Source: Paraliobacillus ryukyuensis (GTDB lineage Bacteria > Bacillota > Bacilli > Bacillales > Amphibacillaceae). From it: 64,000 bases of DNA. Of the stretch, positions 27,112 to 35,177 are shown one piece after another. Under the pieces are notes generated by a model. The model was not told the DNA's origin. It did no database searches and saw only the letters and a list, made by a program, of their open reading frames with translations. The stretch lies in assembly GCF_003315295.1 (NCBI RefSeq), contig NZ_QNRI01000002.1, forward strand, positions 186,001 through 250,000, read 5' to 3'. The position numbers were made by a program, and so were the translations under genes. Each line of letters opens with the position of its first letter. The first letter of the stretch is position 1.

Positions 27112-28683
27112 ATGGAATCAAAACAACTAACAATTTTAGCGACAAGTGATGTACATGGCTATATTTATCCGACAAATTATAGTGACCACCAAGATCGTAA
27201 GTTGGGATTAGCTAAGCTTGCCACCTTGATTAAGGAAAAGCGTAAAAAAACACCTGTTGTTTTACTGGACAATGGGGATATGATTCAAGGAAGTCCATTT
27301 ACTTTTTATCATGCCAAGTTTGCCAGAGAACAAAAAAATCCAATGATAAAAGTAGCTAATAAGTTAGGATATCAAGCCGCAGTATTTGGTAATCATGAAT
27401 TCAATTATGGCTTGGATTATTTAAAACAAGTTATAGCTGAATCAAACTTTCCTTGGCTTTCTGCTTCCATTTTATCTTCGGAAACGAATCAACCAGCATT
27501 TGGTCAACCGTATATCATTTCAGAGATAGATGGTGTTCGAATTGCTGTCATTGGCGTCACGACGCATTACATACCAAATTGGGAAGAACCATCCCATATT
27601 AAGGGATTAAACTTTGCTGATACATTAGAAACAACAAAGTATTGGGTGAAAAAAGTACGTAAAGAAGAACAACCAGATGTCTGTGTTGTTGCGTATCATG
27701 GCGGGTTTGAACGTGATTTACACAGTGGAGAACCAACAGAACCATTGACAGGAGAAAATCAAGGCTATGAAATAAGCCAAGAGGTAGAAGGAATGGATGT
27801 CTTTATCACAGGGCATCAACATCGAGATATAGCGACGCACTTAAATGGGGCTGCGGTTGTCCAACCGAGTAATATGGGCCAACGTTTAGGGGAAATCACA
27901 CTAAATTTAGAAAAAAATGAAACGGGGAAATGGGAAGTGAAATCAGCTATCCCTAAAACAATCGAGATACCAGAAACGATGAAAGCAGACGCCGAGATAC
28001 TTGAATTAGTAGAGGAATTAGAAAGAGATACGCAAAGCTGGTTAGATACCCCTATTGGAGAAATCAAAGGCGATATGACAATAATAGACCCGCTTCAAGT
28101 ACGTCTAGAAGATCATCCGTTTATTGAATTTATTAATCGGGTTCAAATGGAAGTGTCTGGTGCCCCTATTTCAAATACAGCTTTATTTAACAATACATCA
28201 CCAGGTTTTCCGAAACAAGTAACCATGCGCGACATTGTTTCGAATTATGTATTTCCGAATACATTAAAAGTATTAGAACTAACTGGTGCAGATATCAAAG
28301 CAGCCTTAGAGCAATCTGCTAGCTATTTTATCATAGATGATAGTGGTGAAATTACAGTTAATCCGGCCTACATGGAACCTAAACCACAACACTATAATTA
28401 TGATATGTGGGAAGGCATCACATATGAGTTAACCATCTCCAATCCTGTGGGAGAACGTGTATCAGAATTATTGTTTGAAGGAAAACCTATGGATCTAGCA
28501 GCAACCTTTCATGTCGTAATGAATAATTATCGAGCATCTGGTGGTGGAAATTTTGCTATGTTCCAAGAGAAAGAGATTGTCAAAGACATTCCTACAGATA
28601 TGACGGAATTAATTGCAGATTATATACTAAAACATAAGACAATTGAGGCGACGTGTGACAATAATTGGCGTGTGAAAAAATAG
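27112..28683 (+). CDS. Cytosolic CpdB-like 2',3'-cyclic phosphodiesterase/5'-nucleotidase
   Basis: The 523-residue two-domain phosphoesterase lacks a signal peptide, unlike periplasmic or wall-bound relatives. The N-terminal metallophosphatase has SDVHGYIYP, NGDMIQG, GNHEFNYG, YHGG and TGHQHRD; the C-terminal domain has SNTALFNNTSPG and YVFPNTLKVLELTG. The YPNTL-like element (here FPNTL) and the long tail point to the CpdB/YfkN cyclic-nucleotide branch rather than UshA. GGAGG precedes the ATG. It is divergent from an RpiR regulator and is monocistronic. Exact substrate is not determinable by eye. Confidence 0.8.
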   Translation: MESKQLTILATSDVHGYIYPTNYSDHQDRKLGLAKLATLIKEKRKKTPVVLLDNGDMIQGSPFTFYHAKFAREQKNPMIKVANKLGYQAAVFGNHEFNYGLDYLKQVIAESNFPWLSASILSSETNQPAFGQPYIISEIDGVRIAVIGVTTHYIPNWEEPSHIKGLNFADTLETTKYWVKKVRKEEQPDVCVVAYHGGFERDLHSGEPTEPLTGENQGYEISQEVEGMDVFITGHQHRDIATHLNGAAVVQPSNMGQRLGEITLNLEKNETGKWEVKSAIPKTIEIPETMKADAEILELVEELERDTQSWLDTPIGEIKGDMTIIDPLQVRLEDHPFIEFINRVQMEVSGAPISNTALFNNTSPGFPKQVTMRDIVSNYVFPNTLKVLELTGADIKAALEQSASYFIIDDSGEITVNPAYMEPKPQHYNYDMWEGITYELTISNPVGERVSELLFEGKPMDLAATFHVVMNNYRASGGGNFAMFQEKEIVKDIPTDMTELIADYILKHKTIEATCDNNWRVKK

Positions 28684-28747
28684 TACGCATTAGATGTTGT
28701 TTTACATTTAGTACGGTTACCTATTGCATAAATAGATCAAAAAACTA

Positions 28748-28791
28748 GAAAAAGTTAGCTAGGATAATAGAATCCTAACTAACTTTTTTTC
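28748..28791 (+). terminator. Terminator of the CpdB-like gene
   Basis: AAAAAGTTAG and CTAACTTTTT, extended inward by TAGGAT/ATCCTA, form a long stem around an AATAGA loop, ending in a T-run. Confidence 0.8.
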
Positions 28792-28975
28792 GTTATCAGA
28801 GTAGGAAAATGGCAGCCTAAAAGTAGGGAAATCCAAAAATAAAAACGAAAGAAAAAGAAAAAAATTCAGAAAGATTTCAATTTCATGTATAAAATATTGC
28901 TAGATTGCCCCAAAATGACGAATATGACAAGCAAAAGGCTAAACTGTAAACATTGAAAACAACTATTAATTACGT

Positions 28976-29011
28976 TGTAACCAAACAGTTCTGCCTATAT
29001 GTTAGGATAAT
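28976..29011 (+). promoter_or_regulatory. Candidate promoter with partial WalR-like repeat
   Basis: TGTAAC, five bases, AGTTCT (28976-28992) matches 10 of 12 informative positions of the WalR/YycF consensus TGTWAH-N5-TGTWAH and overlaps the -35 position of a GATAAT (29006-29011) -10 element. The related B. subtilis gene yocH is WalR-activated. The match is imperfect. Confidence 0.3.
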
Positions 29012-29041
29012 CCTTGTCACATTTTGAAGGAGGGAAAACAG

Positions 29042-29812
29042 ATGATTAAAAAGATTGTAGCTATCATTGCAGGTATACTAATTGCTTGTATTGCTACAAC
29101 CCAGGCATCTGCAAAAGAGTACCAAGTCGAAAAGGGAGATTCACTTTGGGAAATTGCCCGCGAAAATGAAATCAATGTTGACGATTTGAAAAAATCCAAT
29201 AGCTTAACAGAAGATATCATTTTTCCAGGACAGTCATTACAAATAGATAAAGAGATTGTATATACCGTAAAAGCGGGCGATACATTGAGTGAAATTGCTC
29301 ATGACTATCAAGTAAGACTAGATGATCTAATAGGATGGAATGAGTTAACATCAGATTTGATCCTAGTAGATCAAGAGTTAGTTATCAAACAAGGTAACTC
29401 GGTGTCTGAAGAAACTGAGAAAAAATCAGTCAACGTTACTAAGACCACTGATCAAGCAAAAACAGAAGAAACAAGCCACCAGACAAAGGAGACCGCTACA
29501 TCAACATCAAGTAATGAGCAGGAAACGCTAACGATGACAGCCACAGCTTATACAGCTGATTGTAGTGGTTGTTCGGGAATAACAGCTACAGGAATTAATT
29601 TAAATAACGATCGCAATAAAAAAGTTATTGCTGTCGACCCTGATGTTATTCCGCTTGGTACAAGAGTTTATGTAGAAGGGTATGGAGAAGCCGTTGCTGG
29701 AGATACTGGCGGTGCAATCAATGGAAATAAAATTGATCTTCATGTACCAACGAAAAAAGAAGCTTATGAATGGGGAGTAAGAACAGTTAACGTCACCATA
29801 TTAAGTGAATAA
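29042..29812 (+). CDS. Secreted LysM-3D cell-wall protein, YocH-like
   Basis: The 256-residue protein has a signal peptide (1-24, ending ASA), two LysM peptidoglycan-binding repeats (YQVEKGDSLWEIARE near 27 and YTVKAGDTLSEIAHD near 76), a Thr/Ser/Glu-rich linker (about 125-165) and a C-terminal 3D domain (TATAYTADCSGCSG, IPLGTRVYVEG, AGDTGGAI, KIDLHV) with the three Asp residues of the family, related to MltA-type muralytic domains. It is a probable autolysin. I chose ATG 29042 after AAGGAGGG; the upstream in-frame ATG at 29024 overlaps that site. Confidence 0.88.
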   Translation: MIKKIVAIIAGILIACIATTQASAKEYQVEKGDSLWEIARENEINVDDLKKSNSLTEDIIFPGQSLQIDKEIVYTVKAGDTLSEIAHDYQVRLDDLIGWNELTSDLILVDQELVIKQGNSVSEETEKKSVNVTKTTDQAKTEETSHQTKETATSTSSNEQETLTMTATAYTADCSGCSGITATGINLNNDRNKKVIAVDPDVIPLGTRVYVEGYGEAVAGDTGGAINGNKIDLHVPTKKEAYEWGVRTVNVTILSE

Positions 29813-29848
29813 AAAACCGGAAACGCGTCAGGCGTTTCCGGTTTTTAC
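29812..29848 (+). terminator. Terminator of the LysM-3D gene
   Basis: AAAAACCGGAAACGC and GCGTTTCCGGTTTTT form a perfect 15-bp stem with a short loop and a T-run. Confidence 0.88.
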
Positions 29849-29915
29849 TATAACGGTAGGTTGATTTTTTACAGTATATTTATGACAGGTTATTTTTACC
29901 GAGATACTATTTAAA

Positions 29916-30044
29916 TTAAGAATCTACGGTTAATGTTGAATGTTCTTTTACCTCAATACCATCCATACTTTTATGCTGAAGCCATCCAAAACTACCAATT
30001 CCTATAATTAAAATAAGAAATAATGCAACTAGACCCTTTCTCAT
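29916..30044 (-). CDS. 42-residue single-pass membrane peptide
   Basis: The minus-strand frame starts at ATG 30044 with a canonical ACAGGAGG ribosome site 7-8 nt upstream. It encodes a basic N-terminus (MRKG), a 16-residue hydrophobic helix (LVALFLILIIGIGSFG) and a short polar tail. I do not recognise a family. The strong ribosome site and membrane-helix pattern make it a credible small protein. It is divergent from the dehydroquinate-synthase-like gene and convergent with the LysM-3D gene. Confidence 0.55.
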   Translation of the reverse strand: MRKGLVALFLILIIGIGSFGWLQHKSMDGIEVKEHSTLTVDS

Positions 30045-30156
30045 TTTTAATCCTCCTGTTTGTCAATCTAGCTTATATTTTATATCATGTAGATAATGAT
30101 TGGCTATAAAAAAATAATAAAAAAGGAAATATTTTTACATACAAGGGAGTATGGAA

Positions 30157-30705
30157 ATGGAAAAAATGGAAATTGCGGAAGTCGTGTCGGTAACGGCAGT
30201 AGGTATGGGGACAAGAGTATGCCTAGATCTGATTGATGAATTAAAAGCTGAAGAAGGTATATTAGTGGGAAATACAGGAAACGGTTATGTCCTCGTTTTA
30301 TCAGAAAATCGTACAACAGAGACATATCCACCAAGAGCATTTCGAATTAATGGAGGAGCACTACATCAATACGTTTATTTAGGTGATGGAAAGACAACGT
30401 ATCTATCCGAAATGAAACCAGGGTTAGAATTGCCTGTTTGGAATGGAACTGATTGGCGTAAAGTTTCAGTGGGAAGAGTGAAAGTGGAGAAGCGTCCCTT
30501 TTTACGAATTGTTTGCCGAGTAGAAGGCACAAATCAAGAGATATCTGCTACGTTACAAGAAGCTGATAGTGTGCACCTATTGACAGCTGAAGGGGAAGCA
30601 AAGCCACTTGTGAATCTAACCCCAGGAGATCGTATTACCTGCTATCCGGATCAACCGGGCAGACATCTCGGTGAAAAAATTGAAGAAGAAATTCATGAAT
30701 TTTAG
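30157..30705 (+). CDS. Stand-alone C-terminal domain of 3-dehydroquinate synthase II
   Basis: The 182 residues align by eye with only the C-terminal half of archaeal-type DHQ synthase II (about 350 residues): EVVSVTAVGMGTRVCLDL, EEGILVGNTGNGYVLVLSEN, PPRAFRINGGALHQYVYLG, TTYLSEMKPG, VGRVKVEKRPFLRI, and a C-terminal PGRHLGEKIEEEI. The N-terminal domain, which in the full enzyme carries the Schiff-base lysine, is absent; only about 110 bp separate this gene from its upstream neighbour. I chose ATG 30157 because AAGGGAG is correctly spaced for it and too close to ATG 30151. It lies just upstream of the trp promoter. Function is unknown; synthesis of dehydroquinate by it alone is unlikely. Confidence 0.75.
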   Translation: MEKMEIAEVVSVTAVGMGTRVCLDLIDELKAEEGILVGNTGNGYVLVLSENRTTETYPPRAFRINGGALHQYVYLGDGKTTYLSEMKPGLELPVWNGTDWRKVSVGRVKVEKRPFLRIVCRVEGTNQEISATLQEADSVHLLTAEGEAKPLVNLTPGDRITCYPDQPGRHLGEKIEEEIHEF

Positions 30706-30774
30706 TTATTTGTTGTAATCGATTAATCGTTATCTAAATGCGTGGAAAGTATTACAAATTTTGTTTCATACAGG

Positions 30775-30803
30775 TTGACATTTAAGTGAAAGCATACTAT
30801 GAT
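30775..30803 (+). promoter_or_regulatory. Promoter of the trp operon
   Basis: TTGACA (30775-30780), a 17-bp spacer and TATGAT (30798-30803) form a near-consensus sigma-A promoter about 600 bp before trpE. Transcripts start near 30810 and enter the T-box leaders. Confidence 0.85.
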
Positions 30804-30829
30804 TATTAACAACAATCAAACGGTAATAA

Positions 30830-31100
30830 GCGTCGATGAAGAGGAGTAGCTTATTTTACTTTATCAAAGAGAGCTAGTGCTTGGTGGGAACTAGTATAAA
30901 GTATTAAGTGAATGGACTTCTGAGCTTTCAAACTGAACCCTCTTAAGGTAGTAGGCTTTGACGATTAAGTCTCATCGTTATCTGAGACAGCTATTCGAGC
31001 AGTGAGTGCTCCGATAGTATGTAAGTGAGCTTGTAAAGCTAACTAAGGTGGTACCACGGGTTTCCTCGTCCTTATTCGGATGGGGGAACCTTTTTTATTT
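30830..31100 (+). ncRNA. T-box riboswitch 1 of the trp operon (Trp specifier)
   Basis: The stem I region begins around GATGAAGAGGAGTA. The specifier codon TGG (30913-30915) sits in the conserved context GAATGGACTTCTGAG. The T-box AAGGTGGTACCACGG (31045-31059) precedes an intrinsic terminator with arms 31059-31071 and 31078-31090 and a T-run. Uncharged tRNA-Trp should stabilise the antiterminator and allow read-through. Confidence 0.9.
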
Positions 31101-31119
31101 TTTGAAAATAATTAAAATC

Positions 31120-31370
31120 TAAGATGAAGAGTAGTAAACTTATGTAATCATAACAGAGAGTCGGGGAGCTGGAAACCGATATGTAGCATAAGTTGAATGG
31201 ACTTCGGAGTGCTTTTCTGAATGCGTAAGTAGGAAAAGTCGTCTAATCAGCGTTAGCAGATTTTGAGAGGAAAAGTAAACAGGAATTACTTTTCAATAGA
31301 GGTGGCACCGCGGTCAAAAACCGTCCCCTATATGAACATTGTTGAACGTTCATATAGGGTCTTTTTTATA
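31120..31370 (+). ncRNA. T-box riboswitch 2 of the trp operon (Trp specifier)
   Basis: A second complete leader follows. Stem I starts near GATGAAGAGTAGTA, an AGAGAG element and the specifier TGG (31198-31200) in GAATGGACTTCGGAG follow, and the T-box is AGAGGTGGCACCGCGG (31298-31313). The terminator is a perfect 12-bp stem (CCCTATATGAAC 31326-31337 and its complement 31348-31359) with a T-run. Read-through of both leaders is needed to reach trpE. Confidence 0.92.
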
Positions 31371-31403
31371 TTTTTTAATCCAACAAAAGGAGTGTAATTA
31401 ACC

Positions 31404-32783
31404 ATGAATCGAATAAATGTCAAACAAAAACAGCTTAATGGGGATACCTTGACCCCTGTAACTGTTTTTAACCAGATTGAAGGAAAGAAGAAATTTTTAT
31501 TAGAAAGTTCAAGTGGTCATGGGAAAAAGGGGAGATATTCTTTCATTGGATCCAATCCATTTAAAGAGATTGTCGGCGATCAAACGAACACGAATGTTTA
31601 TGATCTAGATGGACAGTTGATCGAAACACATCAAAAAAATCCACTCGAAGTAGTAAAAGCACATATACCAAATCAATCATTGGATTTACCGTTTGCTTTC
31701 TATGGCGGAGCGATTGGTTATATTGGCTATGATATGATCCGTCAATATGAAGATATTGGACCTCAATTAGATGATGATCTGTCTATGCCAGATGTTCACT
31801 TAATGTTTTATCAAGAGGTGATTGTTTTTGATCATAAGCAACAAACCGTCACAATCATTGCGCTGAATTTAGCTGGAAACCAAACAGAAGAAGATCTTTT
31901 GGCTTCCATAGCAAAGATCGAACAATCTATTACCACACCTGCTGGAGGCGAACCAATAGTAGATAGTAATGTATCGTTTAATGCTTTAATTGATCAGACA
32001 ACATTTATTGAGATGGTAGAAAAAGCAAAGCAATCCATTGTTAAAGGTGATATTTTTCAAGTTGTATTATCCCAACGTATGAAAGCTACATTTGATGCTG
32101 ACCCATTTACCTTTTATCGCCGATTACGGATAGCTAATCCATCACCTTACATGTTCTTTATTGATTTTGACAGTTACATTGTACTTGGAGCTTCTCCGGA
32201 AAGCTTAATTAAAACAAACGGAAGACAAGTGATAACTAACCCAATTGCAGGTACCCGACCACGGGGGGAAACGGATGTAGAAGATCAAGCGTTAGAAAAA
32301 CAATTGTTAGCGGATGAAAAAGAACGAGCGGAACATAAGATGTTGGTAGATCTAAGTCGCAATGATTTAGGGAGAGTATGCCAGGTAGGCAGTATTACCA
32401 TACCGAAATACATGATCGTAGAGCGATTTCAGCACGTTATGCATATTGTCTCAGAAGTACAGGGGAAATTAACGGATACATGTACAGGGTTAGAAGCATT
32501 GATTGCTACCCTGCCGGCTGGAACTGTTTCTGGCGCACCAAAGATACGAGCCATGCAGATCATTAACGAACTAGAGCAAAAAAAACGTGGAGTTTATGCA
32601 GGAGCGATTGGTTACATTAACATGGACGGTAATATTGATTTTGCTTTAGCCATTCGAACGATGATTATTAAAGACAATCAAGCATATGTACAAGCGGGAG
32701 CAGGAATTGTCCACGATTCTGATCCTGTAAGTGAATATCAAGAAACAGTAAATAAAGCTAAATCATTATTGGAGGTAAAGTAA
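31404..32783 (+). CDS. trpE: Anthranilate synthase component I
   Basis: The 459-residue chorismate-binding enzyme converts chorismate and ammonia or glutamine-derived ammonia to anthranilate. Its N-terminal domain includes the feedback-site-like LLESSSGHGKKGRYSFIG. The C-terminal domain has FQVVLSQRM, NPSPYMFFIDF, GTRPRGETDVED, ERAEHKMLVDLSRNDLGRV, LPAGTVSGAPKIRAM and YAGAIGYI. AAAGGAGTG precedes the ATG. It is first in trpEGDCFBA, behind two T-boxes. trpG begins one base after its stop. Confidence 0.95.
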   Translation: MNRINVKQKQLNGDTLTPVTVFNQIEGKKKFLLESSSGHGKKGRYSFIGSNPFKEIVGDQTNTNVYDLDGQLIETHQKNPLEVVKAHIPNQSLDLPFAFYGGAIGYIGYDMIRQYEDIGPQLDDDLSMPDVHLMFYQEVIVFDHKQQTVTIIALNLAGNQTEEDLLASIAKIEQSITTPAGGEPIVDSNVSFNALIDQTTFIEMVEKAKQSIVKGDIFQVVLSQRMKATFDADPFTFYRRLRIANPSPYMFFIDFDSYIVLGASPESLIKTNGRQVITNPIAGTRPRGETDVEDQALEKQLLADEKERAEHKMLVDLSRNDLGRVCQVGSITIPKYMIVERFQHVMHIVSEVQGKLTDTCTGLEALIATLPAGTVSGAPKIRAMQIINELEQKKRGVYAGAIGYINMDGNIDFALAIRTMIIKDNQAYVQAGAGIVHDSDPVSEYQETVNKAKSLLEVK

Positions 32784-32784
32784 C

Positions 32785-33384
32785 ATGATCTTATTAATCG
32801 ACAACTATGATTCTTTTACGTATAACTTATATCAGTACATTTCAGAATTAGGAAAAGAAGTAAAGGTAGTTCGGAATGATCAAATTACCATAGATGAGAT
32901 AGTCACACTTCACCCAGAAGCAATCATTCTATCACCAGGACCAGGTACACCAAAAGAAGCAGGGATTTGTATCGAGGTTGTTAAACAACTAGAAACAACA
33001 TTCCCGATACTAGGCATTTGTTTGGGACATCAAGCAATTGGTGAAGCTTATGGCGCTACCATTGGTCGTGCAAAACAAATTAAGCATGGAAAAACTTCAA
33101 AATTACAACATAAACAAGATGAAATTTTTCAATATTTAGAACAACCATTAGAAGTCATGCGCTATCATTCACTTGTGATTAAACCAGACACGTTACCAAA
33201 TGAATTACAGGTAACAGCTACCTCGATGGACGATAACGCAATCATGGCAGTAAAACATAATTATCTCCCAATCTATGGCATGCAGTTCCACCCTGAATCA
33301 GTGGGTACAACAACTGGCAAACAATTATTAAACAATTTTTTTCAAGCAATTAAAAAGGAGCGATCATATGAAAGCTTATCTTGA
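32785..33384 (+). CDS. trpG: Anthranilate synthase component II (glutamine amidotransferase)
   Basis: The 199-residue class I amidotransferase supplies ammonia to TrpE. It has LSPGPGTPKEAG near 52, the nucleophile in GICLGHQAIGEAYG (Cys near residue 79) and the His-Glu pair in MQFHPESVGT near 171. In B. subtilis this role is shared with the folate operon gene pabA; here the gene is inside the trp operon, so it is probably trp-specific, though sharing cannot be excluded. It overlaps trpD by 17 nt. Confidence 0.93.
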   Translation: MILLIDNYDSFTYNLYQYISELGKEVKVVRNDQITIDEIVTLHPEAIILSPGPGTPKEAGICIEVVKQLETTFPILGICLGHQAIGEAYGATIGRAKQIKHGKTSKLQHKQDEIFQYLEQPLEVMRYHSLVIKPDTLPNELQVTATSMDDNAIMAVKHNYLPIYGMQFHPESVGTTTGKQLLNNFFQAIKKERSYESLS

Positions 33385-34390
33385 GAAAATAACCAAAAAG
33401 CAAGATCTAACAATGTTAGAAATGGAAGAAGCAGCAAGAAAAATGTTTTTAGAGATGACTTCTGATATTGAGATTGGCGCGTTTTTAACGGGGTTAAGAG
33501 TTAAAGGAGAGACAGTAGATGAGATTACGGGAATGGTTCATGTGATTCGTGAAAAATCGTTTACACTGCCAGAGATGATTCCGGATATCATTGATAATTG
33601 TGGAACAGGGGGAGATGGTTCGAAAAGCTTTAATATAAGTACGACAGCTGCTTTTGTTTTAGCTGGTGCTGGGATTGCCGTTGCTAAGCATGGGAATCGA
33701 AGTATTTCAAGTAAAACTGGTAGCGCAGACGTATTAGAAGAACTAGGTGTTTCGTTAGAGATGACTGTTGAGCAAATGCAATATATCTTAAAAGAAAATG
33801 GGATTGCTTTCTTATTTGCACCATATGTGCATCCAGCTTTAAAGCGGGTTATGCAAGTTCGTAAAGCATTAAAAATTCCAACCCTCTTTAATTTAATTGG
33901 ACCACTAACCAATCCTGTCCCGCTAACAACACAGTTGCTAGGAATTTATCGTCGAGATATGCTTGACCATATGGCGCAAGTCTTAAACCAATTAGGACGT
34001 AAGCGTGCCGTGGTGTTAAATGGTGCAGGATATATGGATGAGGCATCATTAGCTGGAGAAAATCATCTTGTTATTCTGGAAAATGGCGAGCGCAGACACG
34101 TAATCCTTCGACCAGCAGACGTTGGAATGTCGGAATATTCAAATGATTTGATTGTTGGTGGAGATGCAAGAAAAAATGCAGAAATTCTTCATGACGTGTT
34201 AGATGGAAAAACCGGTGTTCACCGAGATACAGTCCTATTAAATGCAGGGATTGGTATTTATGCACATGGAAAAGCGAATAGCATCAATGAAGGAATTGAA
34301 CTGGCTAAAGTGAGCATTGATTCTGGTAAAGCGAAGCAAAAATTGGAGCACTTAATTGCTTATAGTAATCAATTGGCAAGGGAGAAGTGA
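33368..34390 (+). CDS. trpD: Anthranilate phosphoribosyltransferase
   Basis: The 340-residue enzyme joins anthranilate to PRPP. The PRPP-binding loop is DNCGTGGDGSKSFNIST near residue 77, followed by KHGNRSISSKTGSADVLEELG, HPALKRVMQVRKALKIPTLFNLIGPLTNP and VLNGAGYMDEASL, all TrpD hallmarks. The ATG follows AAAAGGAGCGAT inside the end of trpG, so translation is coupled. Confidence 0.95.
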   Translation: MKAYLEKITKKQDLTMLEMEEAARKMFLEMTSDIEIGAFLTGLRVKGETVDEITGMVHVIREKSFTLPEMIPDIIDNCGTGGDGSKSFNISTTAAFVLAGAGIAVAKHGNRSISSKTGSADVLEELGVSLEMTVEQMQYILKENGIAFLFAPYVHPALKRVMQVRKALKIPTLFNLIGPLTNPVPLTTQLLGIYRRDMLDHMAQVLNQLGRKRAVVLNGAGYMDEASLAGENHLVILENGERRHVILRPADVGMSEYSNDLIVGGDARKNAEILHDVLDGKTGVHRDTVLLNAGIGIYAHGKANSINEGIELAKVSIDSGKAKQKLEHLIAYSNQLAREK

Positions 34391-34392
34391 AG

Positions 34393-35166
34393 ATGACAAT
34401 ATTAGAAGAAATATTAGAAGAAAAAGCGAAAGAAGTAGCAAAGCTTAAAAAAAGCTATGATTCTATCAAAACAAATAAACTTCCTTATAATCGCTCACTT
34501 TATCAGACATTCATGACTAGTGATTATATGAATATTATTGCAGAAATCAAGCGGGCATCGCCATCCAAAGGAATGATTAATCCGGATGTAATTCCTAGTA
34601 GCCAAGCGCTTGATTATCAAAAGTACGGTGCTGGAGCAATTTCTGTCCTGACCGATGAACCTTTTTTTAAAGGATCAATGGAAGACTTAATAGCAGTAAA
34701 AAAGCAAGTCGCTATTCCAATCCTTAATAAAGATTTTATTATTGATGAGATTCAAATTGATCGCGCTCGTGATGCTGGAGCGGATGTGGTTTTGCTAATT
34801 GCAGCAGCCTTATCGCCAGAGCGATTGCAAATCTTGTTTGATTATGCAACAAATAAAGGACTAGAAGTATTGTTCGAAGTGCATAATCAAGCTGAATTAG
34901 CAATTGCACAAACAATCGGTGCTTCGATCATTGGCATTAATAATCGAGATTTAAAAACCTTTCAAGTAGATTTAGCCATAACAGAACAATTGGCAGCGCA
35001 AATCGACACAAGTCATACGTTAGTAATAAGTGAGAGCGGTATGAGAACCCGCGAGGATGTCGAGAGAGTAAAGCGAGCGGGGGTAAAAGGTATTCTGGTA
35101 GGAGAAACCATGATGCGTTCGCCAACCCTTGACAAAACATTTGAACAGCTTCGAGTAAAACTGTAG
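34393..35166 (+). CDS. trpC: Indole-3-glycerol phosphate synthase
   Basis: The 257-residue beta/alpha barrel closes the indole ring. It shows IIAEIKRASPSKGMI near residue 49 (catalytic Lys), AISVLTDEPFFKGS, ILNKDFIIDEIQI (general-acid Lys), EVHNQAEL, GINNRDLKTF and ISESGM. I chose ATG 34393, two bases after the trpD stop and well spaced from AGGGAGAA; a GTG at 34387 in the same frame overlaps the trpD stop. Confidence 0.95.
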   Translation: MTILEEILEEKAKEVAKLKKSYDSIKTNKLPYNRSLYQTFMTSDYMNIIAEIKRASPSKGMINPDVIPSSQALDYQKYGAGAISVLTDEPFFKGSMEDLIAVKKQVAIPILNKDFIIDEIQIDRARDAGADVVLLIAAALSPERLQILFDYATNKGLEVLFEVHNQAELAIAQTIGASIIGINNRDLKTFQVDLAITEQLAAQIDTSHTLVISESGMRTREDVERVKRAGVKGILVGETMMRSPTLDKTFEQLRVKL

Positions 35167-35177
35167 GAGGCAAATGT

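Larger units (their letters stand above)
28684..29041 (+). other. Spacer between the CpdB-like and LysM-3D genes
   Basis: This 358-bp gap holds the terminator at 28748-28791 and a promoter region near 28976-29011. Between them (about 28795-28970) I see only AT-rich sequence and no reading frame with a ribosome site. Confidence 0.5.

Noticed and set aside
28947-28963. TGTAAACATTGAAAACA as a WalR site
   Set aside because: The second hexamer (AAAACA) does not fit TGTWAH; the repeat at 28976-28992 is a better though still partial match.
30721-30745. AATCGATTAATCG as a terminator after the DHQS-II-like gene
   Set aside because: No stable stem and no T-run; read-through into the trp leader cannot be excluded.
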